NCBI GenBank assembly: GCA_946405145.1
Contig: CAMJGE010000003.1
Coordinates: forward strand, 1-63,403
DNA length: 63,403 nt
Reading direction: 5' to 3'
Source of the DNA: an uncultured Prevotella sp.
GTDB lineage: Bacteria; Bacteroidota; Bacteroidia; Bacteroidales; Bacteroidaceae
Notes under the pieces: generated by a model
What the model was told of the DNA's origin: nothing
The model's input: the letters and a program-made list of their open reading frames with translations, nothing else
Database searches by the model: none
In this document: positions 34,615-43,591 of the stretch, one piece after another
Numbering within the stretch: the first letter of the stretch is position 1
How the letters are laid out: each line of letters begins with the position of its first letter
Position numbers and translations under genes: made by a program

Positions 34615-37600
34615 CGCTGCTCGATCCACTTACGTGCGTTCACAAATGCCTCAATCCAAGGTGTCACCTCATCGTTGCGGCGATCAGCAGGATACCAGGC
34701 ATTCTGCCAAGGGAATACGGCACGCTCCAAGTGAGGCATCATACAGAGATGACGACCATCCTCTGAGCAGATACCTGCTACATTATAGTCAGAACCATTA
34801 GGATTAGCAGGATAGCCAGCGTAGTTGTACTTGGCGATGACATTGTAGGCACTCTCTGCCTCAGGCAGATGGAACTTACCCTCTCCGTGGGCTACCCACA
34901 GACCGAGCTTGTTGCCGCTCAGCGAGCCGAACATTACAGAGTTATTCTGAGGAATGCTCAGGCTGATGAACTCACTCTCGAACTTATGCGAGTCGTTGTG
35001 CAGCATTTTAGCACCCTTAGCACCTGTGAGACCGAGCTCAACCATCAGCTGGCAACCGTTACAGATACCCAATGAGAGGGTGTCCTTACGGGCATAGAAC
35101 TTATCGAGTGCCTCCTTAGCCTTGGGGTTGAAGAGGAAGGCACCAGCCCAACCCTTAGCCGAACCCAGTACGTCGGAGTTAGAGAAACCACCGCAGAATA
35201 CAATCATGTTGATATCCTCGAGTGTCTCGCGACCAGAGATCAGGTCGGTCATCATCACATCTTTCACATCGAAGCCAGCCAGATACAGACAGTAAGCCAT
35301 CTCACGCTCACCATTAGTACCCTTCTCACGGATGATGGCAGCCTTGATGCCAGAGGGCTGACGGCGATCGGCAGAGATGCCATACTGAGCCAACTTTCCA
35401 GTGAAGTCTTTATTAAACTTCATCTCGATAGGCTGCTTCTTGTAGTTCTCGAAGCGCTCCTTAGCCTTGCCGTTGAAGCTCTGCTTGCGGTCGAGCAGGT
35501 AGCTGGTCTTATACCAAGTGTCACGCAGGGCGTCGATGTCGAAGGTCAGCTCCTCGTCGCCAGCCTTCACCACGATGCTGCGGCTGTCTTCTACAGGATA
35601 GCCGATCTTGGCAAAGCCTACACCCTGCTCCTCCATGAAGTCCTTGAACTCCTGCTTATGCTCATCGCTTACCTCGATCACAACACCTGGGTTCTCAGCG
35701 AAGAGAGACTTCACGATATCACCATCCTTACAGATGTCGTGCAGGTTGATGTGCATACCGCCCTTCTGGTTGGCGAAACACATCTCGAGCAGGGTGGTGA
35801 TCAGACCACCAGCGGAGATATCGTGACCAGCCATAATCCAACCCTTCTCAATCATCTGCTGAACAGCCATAAAGGCATCAGCGAAGTACTCGGCGTTCTT
35901 CACGGTAGGCACATCGTCGCCTACCTTACCCAAGCTCTGAGCAAAGGCAGAACCACCCAGGCGCTGCTCGTCGAACGAGAAGTCGATATGATAGAGTGAT
36001 GCGTTCTTATCGTTAACCAATACAGGCGATACCACCTTCTTAATGTCGCTTACCTCACCACCGGCAGAAACGATGACTGTTCCTGGAGAGATAATCTTCT
36101 CGCCATTAGGATACTGCTGACTCAAAGACAGCGAGTCCTTACCAGTTGGTACGTTGATGTGCAGGTCGCAGCAGAAATCGCTCAGTGCCTTCACACCAGC
36201 ATACAGACGGGCATCCTCACCCTCCTGAGAGCGACAAGGCCACATCCAGTTGGCTGAGAGACTCAGTGAGTCCATACCTTCGGCGAGTGGAGCCCATACG
36301 ATGTTGGTCAGAGCCTCGGCAACAGACAGTACAGAACCAGCAGCAGGATCAGCCAGACCGGCCTGTGGCGCATGACCTAAGGCGGTGGCGATACCTTTCA
36401 CACCACGATAGTCGAGAGCTACGACACCACAGTCGCTCAAGGGCAACTGGATCTCACCCTGACACTGCTGACGGGCAATCTTACCTGTCACAGAACGGTC
36501 CACCTTATTAGTCAACCAATCCTTACAAGCCACAGCCTCCAACTGGAGTACGCGGTCCAGATACTCATTAACCTTATCCTGGCTGTAGGTAACGTCCTGA
36601 TAGTGGCGCTCTACAGTATTATCCTTCATAATAGTCTTGGGTGAGTGACCGAACATCTGGGCTACATCCAGATCGAATGGTTTAACGCCATCGCCCTGCT
36701 TAAACGAGAAGTGGGCATCGCCAGTGGTCTCACCAACCACATACAGCGGAGCACGCTCACGCTCGGCAATCTTACGCACATGTTCGATATGCTTCTCGTC
36801 AATGAGCAAGCCCATACGCTCCTGACTCTCGTTAGCGATGATTTCCTTACTTGAAAGCGTCTTGTCACCAATAGGCAGCTTGGTCATATCGATCTCACCA
36901 CCACACTCCTCAACGAGCTCAGAGAGACAGTTCAGGTGACCTGCAGAACCGTGGTCGTGGATAGAAACAACGGGGTTCACATCCTCTTCGCAGAGGGCAC
37001 GCACCAAGTTGTAGGCACGCTTCTGCATCTCTGGGTTGGCACGCTGAACGGCATTCAACTCAATGCCGTTAGAGTAGCGACCTGTATCAACTGATGACAC
37101 AGAACCACCACCCAGTCCAATGCGGTAGTTATCACCACCAACAACGACTACCTTGTTACCCTTCTGAGGCTCCTTCTTCAGACAGTCGCGCTTGGTGCCA
37201 TAACCCACACCACCAGCCAGCATAATCACTTTGTCGTAAGCGTATTTTTCTTTGCCCTCCTGATGCTCGAAGGTCAGCACAGAACCACAGATCAGCGGCT
37301 GACCGAACTTATTACCGAAGTCAGAGGCACCGTTAGAGGCCTTGGTCAGAATCTGCTGTGGGGTCTGATACAACCACTGACGAACGGGCAGGATATCCTC
37401 CCAATCGCGGGCAGCACCCTCATCGTCGTGCAGACGGGGATAGGCTGTCATATACACAGCTGTACCAGCGATCGGCCAAGAACCGACACCACCACCCATA
37501 CGGTCGCGGATCTCACCACCCGTACCAGTAGCGGCACCGTTGAAAGGCTCCACCGTTGTGGGGAAGTTGTGTGTCTCAGCCTTCAGCGAGATCACACTCT

Positions 37601-38315
37601 CGATATCCTTCACTTGGAAATAGTCAGAGGTGCTCTGATCCTTTGGGGCAAACTGCTCCACAATCGGACCCTGTGCGAAAGCTACATTATCTTTATAGGC
37701 AGAGAGAATCTTGTTCTGGTTCTCCTGGGTGGTCTTCTTGATCATGGCGAAGAGGGAACTTTCCATCTCCTTGCCATCGATGATAAATGTACCACCGAAG
37801 ATCTTATGACGACAGTGCTCAGAGTTGATCTGTGCGAAACCGAAGATTTCAGAATCCGTCAGCGGACGACCGTTCTGTTTCTCCAGTCCGTGCAGGTACT
37901 CGATCTCCTCAGGACTGAGGGCAAGACCTTCCTGCTCGTTGTATTCTTCCAGATTATCCACATACTTGATGGGCTCCGGCTTGATGTTGATCGTAAAAAT
38001 GTCCTGGTTCAGTCCATCATACATGCGCTGCAGCATCTCGTCGTGCTCGGCATCCTTGCTGCTGGCGGGGAAATATTCCTCAATACGACTGATGCCCTGA
38101 AGACCCATGTTCTGGGTGATCTCTACGGCGTTGGTTGACCAAGGGGTCACCATCTCACGGCGCGGACCAACAAAGTAGCCCTCCAACTGCTCGGCATCCA
38201 ACAGCTTTGCCTCGCCGTAAAGCCAGTTTAATTCGTTGATTTCCTGTTCATTAAGTGCGTGATCGACCTCTGTGGCAATCACGGTCTTTTGTGGGGTCTG
38301 AAAGAAGCGTATCAT
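34611..38315 (-). CDS. purL: Phosphoribosylformylglycinamidine synthase
   Basis: The large single-chain form (1234 residues) of the purine enzyme that converts FGAR and glutamine to FGAM. An N-terminal PurS-like region is followed by linker motif QINSEHCRHKIFGG and two AIR-synthase-like halves (KAETHNFPTTVEPFNGAATGTGGEIRD; PTGKDSLSLS; AGHDISAGGL). The C-terminal class I glutamine amidotransferase carries the nucleophile in LGICNGCQLM and the catalytic histidine and glutamate near the end. It has an ideal promoter. Its stop overlaps the start of a chromate-transporter gene, and four genes downstream follow without room for another obvious promoter. Confidence 0.97.
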   Translation of the reverse strand: MIRFFQTPQKTVIATEVDHALNEQEINELNWLYGEAKLLDAEQLEGYFVGPRREMVTPWSTNAVEITQNMGLQGISRIEEYFPASSKDAEHDEMLQRMYDGLNQDIFTINIKPEPIKYVDNLEEYNEQEGLALSPEEIEYLHGLEKQNGRPLTDSEIFGFAQINSEHCRHKIFGGTFIIDGKEMESSLFAMIKKTTQENQNKILSAYKDNVAFAQGPIVEQFAPKDQSTSDYFQVKDIESVISLKAETHNFPTTVEPFNGAATGTGGEIRDRMGGGVGSWPIAGTAVYMTAYPRLHDDEGAARDWEDILPVRQWLYQTPQQILTKASNGASDFGNKFGQPLICGSVLTFEHQEGKEKYAYDKVIMLAGGVGYGTKRDCLKKEPQKGNKVVVVGGDNYRIGLGGGSVSSVDTGRYSNGIELNAVQRANPEMQKRAYNLVRALCEEDVNPVVSIHDHGSAGHLNCLSELVEECGGEIDMTKLPIGDKTLSSKEIIANESQERMGLLIDEKHIEHVRKIAERERAPLYVVGETTGDAHFSFKQGDGVKPFDLDVAQMFGHSPKTIMKDNTVERHYQDVTYSQDKVNEYLDRVLQLEAVACKDWLTNKVDRSVTGKIARQQCQGEIQLPLSDCGVVALDYRGVKGIATALGHAPQAGLADPAAGSVLSVAEALTNIVWAPLAEGMDSLSLSANWMWPCRSQEGEDARLYAGVKALSDFCCDLHINVPTGKDSLSLSQQYPNGEKIISPGTVIVSAGGEVSDIKKVVSPVLVNDKNASLYHIDFSFDEQRLGGSAFAQSLGKVGDDVPTVKNAEYFADAFMAVQQMIEKGWIMAGHDISAGGLITTLLEMCFANQKGGMHINLHDICKDGDIVKSLFAENPGVVIEVSDEHKQEFKDFMEEQGVGFAKIGYPVEDSRSIVVKAGDEELTFDIDALRDTWYKTSYLLDRKQSFNGKAKERFENYKKQPIEMKFNKDFTGKLAQYGISADRRQPSGIKAAIIREKGTNGEREMAYCLYLAGFDVKDVMMTDLISGRETLEDINMIVFCGGFSNSDVLGSAKGWAGAFLFNPKAKEALDKFYARKDTLSLGICNGCQLMVELGLTGAKGAKMLHNDSHKFESEFISLSIPQNNSVMFGSLSGNKLGLWVAHGEGKFHLPEAESAYNVIAKYNYAGYPANPNGSDYNVAGICSEDGRHLCMMPHLERAVFPWQNAWYPADRRNDEVTPWIEAFVNARKWIEQR

Positions 38316-38349
38316 ACCTATTTAATTATTAAATTTCTAATTTTGCGTG

Positions 38350-38381
38350 CAAAGATAGTGCAAATTGAGTGAAATACCAAA
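38350..38381 (-). promoter_or_regulatory. purL promoter
   Basis: On the minus strand, TTTG (38378-38381), a 20-base spacer and TATCTTTG (38350-38357) match the Bacteroidetes consensus. No purine riboswitch is visible; the leader is only about 30 bases. Confidence 0.85.
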
Positions 38382-38465
38382 TTTATTTGGATATTTCCGA
38401 GATGCAGCCTATTTTCGGCGAAGCCAAAGGTACAAAAAATCAAGGGAAGAGCCAAATAAATTTGG
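38377..38465. repeat. Pair of 14-bp inverted repeats
   Basis: CCAAATTTATTTGG (38377-38390) is the exact reverse complement of CCAAATAAATTTGG (38452-38465), 61 bases further on. The second copy is part of a weak hairpin after the DUF4130 gene, and the first overlaps the -33 element of purL. The function is unknown. Confidence 0.4.
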
Positions 38466-38476
38466 GCTTTATTGAC

Positions 38477-39247
38477 TTATTGTTTTTCAGTCATGTATTT
38501 CCAGTAGCGGCGAGGCATGTCGTTGAGCTGCTTACGGGGATTCATGCGCTCTTTGATGCAGATGGCCTTGAAGTAGGTGCGCCAGAGGTTCTGCAACAGC
38601 TGGTCGTCGCTGCTGAGCACCTCTTCATTCAGTTTACCGTTCTCCAGACTGAAGGGCACAGCCGACTCGTCTTCGAAGGTGATGCGGATCACGGTCTTGC
38701 CGTCATAGTTGAAGCCATAGTGCCGTTTGGCATCATAGATGAGCCAAGGCTGATCGTTGAACCTGTCCTGAAAATGATCGATGATGATGGGCAGCACATT
38801 GTGATCGGGCGAAACCACAGCGAGGTAAGTGCCGTCTTTCGCCTTCTGGAAGCGGATGAACTGCTTCATGCGCAGTTGTTCGTGAAGCACCCTTCGGGCG
38901 ATGTTCGTCACTGCCAGCACGTCAGCGTCGGCAAAGTTTCTGGAGATGTCTCCCTGTCTGAATACCTTGCAGACATATCGGAACAACGGGGTGTTCAGCT
39001 CCTTCAACTCAGACAGCCAACTCACGGATATCAGTTTCATCGCCTCGCGCGTCAGCTTCTTCTCCAGTCCTGTCCACACCCGTCGTGCCTTCTCTTCGTC
39101 CGTGGTCACCTGATAGGTGCGTTCGCAGAAAAGGGGTAGGGCATCGCCTTCTGTCAGCAACTCCTCTGGCTGCTCTTTCAGACTGAATGCGTCGAACACT
39201 GCCGTCAGCAGCCCGTCCATCGTGCCGTCAAATAGATAGATCGTCAT
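38477..39247 (-). CDS. DUF4130/TIGR03915 putative DNA-metabolism protein
   Basis: A 256-residue protein of the family that accompanies a radical-SAM protein linked to uracil-DNA glycosylase-like proteins. Features include IYLFDGTMDGLLTAVFDAF at the N-terminus, the DVLAVTNIARRVLHEQLRMKQFIRF segment, and WLIYDAKRHYGFNYDG. The C-terminus is RMNPRKQLNDMPRRYWKYMTE, with the RQM-P-RYW type end seen in the family. Its partner, the radical-SAM gene, lies upstream on the same strand but 560 bases away and with its own promoter. A role in DNA or RNA base repair or modification is assumed, not proven. Confidence 0.85.
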   Translation of the reverse strand: MTIYLFDGTMDGLLTAVFDAFSLKEQPEELLTEGDALPLFCERTYQVTTDEEKARRVWTGLEKKLTREAMKLISVSWLSELKELNTPLFRYVCKVFRQGDISRNFADADVLAVTNIARRVLHEQLRMKQFIRFQKAKDGTYLAVVSPDHNVLPIIIDHFQDRFNDQPWLIYDAKRHYGFNYDGKTVIRITFEDESAVPFSLENGKLNEEVLSSDDQLLQNLWRTYFKAICIKERMNPRKQLNDMPRRYWKYMTEKQ

Positions 39248-39269
39248 CTTTTATTTCTCTTTCAGTTTG

Positions 39270-39301
39270 CAAAGATACTTATTTTATAGCGATTCTGCAA
39301 A
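39270..39301 (-). promoter_or_regulatory. Promoter of the DUF4130 gene
   Basis: On the minus strand, TTTG (39298-39301), 20 bases, then TATCTTTG (39270-39277). The spacing is ideal, so this gene has its own promoter and need not depend on the radical-SAM gene. Confidence 0.8.
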
Positions 39302-39399
39302 TTCTCACCATATTTAGTGTTTAGTCCGTTGAGACGGACTGCGAGTTCGCTCGCCTCGGACTGATAGTTATCATTAATCGAACTGGGCGCGAGTTGTCG

Positions 39400-39555
39400 A
39401 TGAGGCAAATGCGAGCTCTTGATGAAGCGCGAATATTTGATGATTTCGAAAAAGCCCCTCCCTCCCGTGCTGTATCCCCAGTATTTAAAGGGTTTTTAAG
39501 CAAAAAAGGGAGTAAATGCACACACCAAATGTTATCAAACATACTATTTTGTTAA
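39400..39555 (+). pseudogene. Possible 51-codon ORF or C-terminal gene remnant
   Basis: From the ATG at 39400, an open frame of 51 codons (starting MRQMRALDEARIFDDF and ending CTHQMLSNILFC) reaches TAA at 39553. The frame stays open upstream to 39325. A terminator-like hairpin follows about 50 bases later on the same strand. It has coding-like composition but no recognised family, so it could be the tail of a lost gene or part of a repeated element. Confidence 0.3.
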
Positions 39556-39603
39556 AAATCTGTACATTTGTACCATTGCAGAGAAATAGCCATCAGGTAG
39601 CAG

Positions 39604-39634
39604 AATTTGCGGCATAACTATGCAGCAAATTTTT
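39604..39634 (+). terminator. Terminator-like hairpin in the intergenic stretch
   Basis: AATTTGC-G-GCATA pairs with TATGC-A-GCAAATT around two bases (one internal mismatch) and runs into TTTT. It is directed to the plus strand. With a possible -7 box TACATTTG at 39563-39570, it could also end a short RNA of about 60 bases. Confidence 0.45.
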
Positions 39635-39807
39635 CTAAGTGTACAAGACCAATTTTCATAGTATAACCGTAAAATCACGTACTAAGTAAGAAGTTTTAAG
39701 AAAGATGAAAAATCTAAACAAGCAGCATATTTGCAGTGTTTGATGGAGAAAAGTGATTACACTTCGCAAACTATGGGAAGTCTTATGGCTTCGACCAGTA
39801 TTACCTA

Positions 39808-41082
39808 TTATTCTTCTTTGAAGTCGAGGGTGAGCTGTTGCTCTTCAGCGGCACGTTTCTGTTGGGCCTTGCTGATGAGAAGGGGGCGAAGGCGCTCTGG
39901 GTGGAGTTCGTTGATGCCGATGATGGGCTGGGAGAACAGCGAGGTGAGTTCGTTGCAAGTGATGAAATATTTCGCTTTTTTCATCACCACACCCATTTTC
40001 TTCAGGTCGTAGCTGGTGAGACGGCTGAAGCGGCGTGAGTTGACGATGAGCCAAGCTGACTTCGTGCCGAGTCCTGGCACTCGCAGCAGCTGTTCGTAGT
40101 CGGCTGTATTGATATCCACAGGGAAGGCTTCTGGATGGCGCAGTGCCCAGGCGAGTTTGGGATCAACCTCTAAGTCGAGGTTGGCATGCAGGTCATCGAC
40201 GATCTCTTCTACTTTGAAGTGATAGAAGCGCAGCAACCAGTCGGCCTGATAGAGTCGGTTCTCACGTACCAAAGGTGGTTGTTTGAGAATCGGCAATCGC
40301 GGGTCGTAGGTGTTTACGCTGACATAGCCTGAATAATACACTCGTCGCATCGTGGGCTGGCCATAGAGCATAGATGACATCGAGAGGATATCCTTGTCGG
40401 TTTCTTTCGTGGCCCCTACAATCATCTGAGTGGATTGTCCTGCTGGTACGAAACGGGGGGCGTAACGGTATTTCTTCCTGTCTTCTTTATTCTCCAACAC
40501 CCCTTGCTGAATCATCTTCATCGGCATGAATACGCTCCTGTGATCTTTCTCTGGTGCCAACAGTTTCAGCGACTCTTCCTTGGGTATCTCGATGTTCACA
40601 CTCATGCGGTCGGCATAACGCCCTGCCTCGTTGAGCAGTTCCTGCGAACAGCCAGGAATGCTTTTCAGATGGATATAGCCGTTGAAGCGATGAACCAGTC
40701 GCAGATCGCGGGCAATGGCTGCCAGTCGCTCCATCGTGTAGTCGGGGTTGCGCACCACACCGCTACTCAGAAAGAGACCTTCGATGTAATTCCTGCGATA
40801 GAACTCCATAGTGATCTCCTCCAGCTCACTGACGGAGAGCGTTGCCCGTTTGATGTCGTTGGAGCGACGGTTGATGCAGTAAGCGCAGTCGTACATGCAG
40901 TAGTTGGTCAGCATCACCTTCAACAATGAGATACAGCGCCCGTCGTCGGCAAACGAGTGACAGATGCCTACGCCACCGACGGTAGAGCCTACCATTCCCT
41001 GTTTGCCTTTGCGCACAGTGCCGCTCGACGAGCATGACACATCATACTTCGCCGACTCCGCCAGAATGCGCAGCTTCTCCAT
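39808..41082 (-). CDS. Radical-SAM putative DNA modification/repair protein (TIGR03916 type)
   Basis: A 424-residue radical-SAM enzyme. The iron-sulphur cluster motif CxxxCxxC is CMYDCAYC (Cys62, 66, 69) within LTNYCMYDCAYCINRRSND. The N-terminus MEKLRILAESAKYDVSCSSSG is characteristic of the family. A helix-hairpin-helix (about 325-350, DINTADYEQLLRVPGLGTKSA) suggests nucleic-acid binding. The frame is open upstream to 41157. The ATG at 41082 is preferred because it has GGAAAAG just before it and agrees with the family start; the ATG at 41100 is the alternative. It is the partner of the DUF4130 protein, and the family is linked to uracil-DNA glycosylase-like proteins. Confidence 0.88.
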   Translation of the reverse strand: MEKLRILAESAKYDVSCSSSGTVRKGKQGMVGSTVGGVGICHSFADDGRCISLLKVMLTNYCMYDCAYCINRRSNDIKRATLSVSELEEITMEFYRRNYIEGLFLSSGVVRNPDYTMERLAAIARDLRLVHRFNGYIHLKSIPGCSQELLNEAGRYADRMSVNIEIPKEESLKLLAPEKDHRSVFMPMKMIQQGVLENKEDRKKYRYAPRFVPAGQSTQMIVGATKETDKDILSMSSMLYGQPTMRRVYYSGYVSVNTYDPRLPILKQPPLVRENRLYQADWLLRFYHFKVEEIVDDLHANLDLEVDPKLAWALRHPEAFPVDINTADYEQLLRVPGLGTKSAWLIVNSRRFSRLTSYDLKKMGVVMKKAKYFITCNELTSLFSQPIIGINELHPERLRPLLISKAQQKRAAEEQQLTLDFKEE

Positions 41083-41105
41083 CGTCTTTTCCGTTAGCAT
41101 GGATG

Positions 41106-41136
41106 CAAAGTTACGAATTAATGAGTGAAATACAAA
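41106..41136 (-). promoter_or_regulatory. Promoter of the radical-SAM gene
   Basis: On the minus strand, TTTG (41133-41136), 19 bases, then TAACTTTG (41106-41113). Transcription should start close to 41101, which favours the ATG at 41082. Confidence 0.75.
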
Positions 41137-41146
41137 AAGAAAGTTG

Positions 41147-41154
41147 TATATTTG
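41147..41154 (+). promoter_or_regulatory. -7 box of the alpha/beta-hydrolase gene
   Basis: TATATTTG fits TAnnTTTG and lies 27 bases before the ATG at 41182; no clear -33 is seen. It is divergent from the radical-SAM promoter. Confidence 0.55.
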
Positions 41155-41181
41155 CACCCGAAACGTAAATTTATAAGGAAA

Positions 41182-42105
41182 ATGAAGAAAATAGGGTGGA
41201 TATTAGCCATGATTGTTACCGTCTTTGTGGTAGCGCTCATTGGTGGCAGTTTCTATATGCTTGACTTCTCGTTGGCTCCAGATCCGAACCGGATGGACAC
41301 CGACTCGTGTTATCGACAGCAGTTTGAGAAATATCCAGAGAGTAAAGAGTGGGTTGACAGTCTGCGGAGTATCGGTGCCTTGCGTGACACGTTTATGACG
41401 ATGCCGACAGGGGAGCGTCATCATGCTTTCTTTGTGGATAGAGGTAGTACTCGTACAGCCCTCGTGATTCACGGTTGGCGCGATTGTGCCATCAAGTTCT
41501 TTTGGCTGGCCCGTATCTATGAGCATGAGTTGGGATACAATGTGGTGATGCCTGACTTGCATGCTTGTGGCGAAAGCGAAGGCGATGCCATCCAGATGGG
41601 ATGGAAGGACCGGCTCGATGTACTGCATTGGCTAAAGACTTTCCAGGCCGACACGATGGTGGTGCATGGCGTCTCCATGGGTGCTGCTACCACCATGATG
41701 TTGTCTGGAGAAACGATGCCTGAAGGTATCAGGGATCTGCGTTTTGTGGAGGATTGTGGTTACACCAGCGTATGGGATGAGTTTGCTGGTCAACTGAAAG
41801 AGCAGTTTGGTCTGCCTACCTTCCCGTTGATGTATTCCACGAGTCTGCTCTGCCAGTTACGTTATGGTTGGAACTTTAGTGAGGCTTCGGCCTTAGAGCA
41901 GGTAAAGAAATGTTCCTATCCGATGCTCTTTATTCATGGCGGTGCCGATACGTTTGTACCTACTGAGATGGTATATCCCCTTTACGAAGCCAAACCCGGC
42001 ACCAAGGGGCTTTGGGTAGCCGATGGTGCCGAGCATGCTTTGTCATATCGAGAGCATAAGGCCGAATACATCTCAAGAGTACGGGCCTTCTGCCTGGATC
42101 AGTGA
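41182..42105 (+). CDS. Membrane-anchored alpha/beta hydrolase
   Basis: A 307-residue hydrolase tethered by one N-terminal helix (about 5-25) with the catalytic domain outside the cytoplasm. The oxyanion region is LVIHGWRDCA, the nucleophile elbow is HGVSMGAA, and the late acid and histidine are in IHGGADTFVP and DGAEHALSYREH. The frame is open upstream to 41125, but the promoter and the hydrophobic start support 41182. It converges on a GH43 gene with a 7-base overlap of the coding ends. It could be an esterase acting on acylated pectin side chains, but a general peptidase or esterase role is as likely. Confidence 0.82.
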   Translation: MKKIGWILAMIVTVFVVALIGGSFYMLDFSLAPDPNRMDTDSCYRQQFEKYPESKEWVDSLRSIGALRDTFMTMPTGERHHAFFVDRGSTRTALVIHGWRDCAIKFFWLARIYEHELGYNVVMPDLHACGESEGDAIQMGWKDRLDVLHWLKTFQADTMVVHGVSMGAATTMMLSGETMPEGIRDLRFVEDCGYTSVWDEFAGQLKEQFGLPTFPLMYSTSLLCQLRYGWNFSEASALEQVKKCSYPMLFIHGGADTFVPTEMVYPLYEAKPGTKGLWVADGAEHALSYREHKAEYISRVRAFCLDQ

Positions 42106-43559
42106 TTGCGGAAGTTCCACTTGGAGTTGTCGCTATTGAAGTCGTACTCTGCGAGAGTAGGCGTAGAATCACCTGCACTGTAGAGGCAGAACTTCGTGTT
42201 GACACCTTCAATACCAGGGATGGTTTTCGGCATGATGCGGAAGGTGCCATCAGTGAGCTGTTCAATGCGCCAGAGCTGTTCGTCAGCACCTGTAAAAGAT
42301 GAAACAGTGGTCACCTCCTTATCAGCGGTTGCAGCCAGTGCGCGATCTGTGCCTTCAATTGTTATCTTGAAGTAAGGATTGCTGAGGTAGCCACCTGCGG
42401 CATCAACGGGTGTGATGGTCCAACGCTGGTGAGGACGGAACATATAGTCGCCAATGCGGGCAGGAATATCTCCCTTAGGCCATGTACCAATCACTTCTGC
42501 TAACGTTTGGTTGGCGATGGGTTTGGCAGGTTGCTGCATCTGTTCACGGTTGAACCACCCCTGACGTTCCTGTGCTATGCGGACGAAATCGACAGCCAGT
42601 TCGAGGGCATAGCCGCGACGCTCACTCTCAATCTCGAAGGTGCCACCCTTGAACTGATCACCAGCATAGGGCCAGCCGTTCTTCCAAAGCAGTGGACGGA
42701 CGGCAAGCACACTGCGCCCGCTCAGGTCGAAGTCTGCCTCCCAGTGGAATGATGTCACCTCAACACCCTCGTCGATGATGTAACGTCCGAAGTGGCCTGC
42801 ACCTGCCTTGCGATCGCCAGCAGCCACCACCATCTTGCCACCTCCGTGGAACATATCACGGCCTACATTGTCGAGATATGGACCTTCTACGTTCTTTGAG
42901 CGGCCTACTACGATATTATAGGTAGAGTTCACACCATCGCAGCAGGTGCCGTGGGTGCCAAGCAGGTAATACCAGCCATCGCGATACATCAGGTCGGAGG
43001 CCTCACAGTCGATGGCGATATCCTTCTCCTTATTACCCTTTACACGGAAGCCCGTCTTGGGATCGAGTTCGATGAGGCGAATGGTGCCGAAATAGGTGCC
43101 GTAGCTCACCCACAGACGACCTGTGGTGGGGTCGAGCAGCAAACCTGGGTCGATTGCATCCTGATCCTCCATACCATCGGAATAACATACCTCTACAGCC
43201 TCACTCCATTTGAAGTCGGGCGACTTGGGGTCGAGTGTCTTATTCCACATGGTCAGGATACGACCTGCATGACCTCCGCCAAGTCCACCACCAGTGGCAC
43301 CATAGATACAGAGATAACGGTCACCGATCTTCAGCACGTCGGGGGCAGCACCGCCGCCGGGACGGTCTGCACCACTATGCCAACTCCAACCGTCTTCAGA
43401 AATCAGACCACCGCCACCAGTGCCGAAGGTATAATACTTTCCATCACACTCGGCCAGGGTCGAGGGGTCATGGATATAGGGTTCGCCAATCTGAGCCATA
43501 ACTGGCGTCACGGCAATGTAAAAATTCAACAATGATATAATGAGAAATATACGTTTCAT
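42099..43559 (-). CDS. GH43 arabinanase-like enzyme with C-terminal beta-trefoil
   Basis: A 486-residue secreted GH43. The signal peptide ends at VMAQ. The base is Asp31 in YIHDPSTL, the middle Asp is in DAIDPGLLLDPTTGRLWVSYGTYFG, and the acid Glu is in DCEASDLMYRDGWYYLLGTHGTCC. This resembles arabinan-active members. The glycine-rich loop GGGLGGGHAGR (about 90-100) is unusual. The C-terminal 110 residues (RWTITPVDAAGGYLSNPYFKI to KWNFRNH) look like a ricin-type beta-trefoil that may bind galactose- or arabinose-containing glycans. It lies 32 bases after another GH43 on the same strand. Confidence 0.87.
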   Translation of the reverse strand: MKRIFLIISLLNFYIAVTPVMAQIGEPYIHDPSTLAECDGKYYTFGTGGGGLISEDGWSWHSGADRPGGGAAPDVLKIGDRYLCIYGATGGGLGGGHAGRILTMWNKTLDPKSPDFKWSEAVEVCYSDGMEDQDAIDPGLLLDPTTGRLWVSYGTYFGTIRLIELDPKTGFRVKGNKEKDIAIDCEASDLMYRDGWYYLLGTHGTCCDGVNSTYNIVVGRSKNVEGPYLDNVGRDMFHGGGKMVVAAGDRKAGAGHFGRYIIDEGVEVTSFHWEADFDLSGRSVLAVRPLLWKNGWPYAGDQFKGGTFEIESERRGYALELAVDFVRIAQERQGWFNREQMQQPAKPIANQTLAEVIGTWPKGDIPARIGDYMFRPHQRWTITPVDAAGGYLSNPYFKITIEGTDRALAATADKEVTTVSSFTGADEQLWRIEQLTDGTFRIMPKTIPGIEGVNTKFCLYSAGDSTPTLAEYDFNSDNSKWNFRNH

Positions 43560-43591
43560 ATTGCGTCGAATTTAATTGTTACATTTTTGAA

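Larger units (their letters stand above)
39302..39807. other. Intergenic stretch with hairpins and possible gene remnant
   Basis: No complete gene is seen in these 506 bases. On the plus strand an open frame runs from a stop at 39322-39324 to TAA at 39553-39555. Two adjacent hairpins lie at its start: AGTCCGT-TGAG-ACGGACT at 39323-39340, then GCGAG-TTCG-CTCGC at 39341-39354. A terminator-like hairpin follows at 39604-39634. Degenerate GCGAG...TTGATGA units lie near 39389, 39411 and 39429. The remainder (39640-39807) is AT-rich with only a 12-codon open frame at about 39705. Confidence 0.4.

Noticed and set aside
37263..38138. A 291-residue plus-strand open frame inside purL
   Set aside because: Antisense to highly conserved PurL motifs; no start signals.
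38369..39139. A 256-residue plus-strand open frame opposite the DUF4130 gene
   Set aside because: It begins in the purL promoter region and reads antisense to a recognised protein.
39731..40012. A 93-residue plus-strand open frame at the end of the radical-SAM gene
   Set aside because: Most of it is antisense to the conserved C-terminus of the radical-SAM protein; only the first codons are intergenic.
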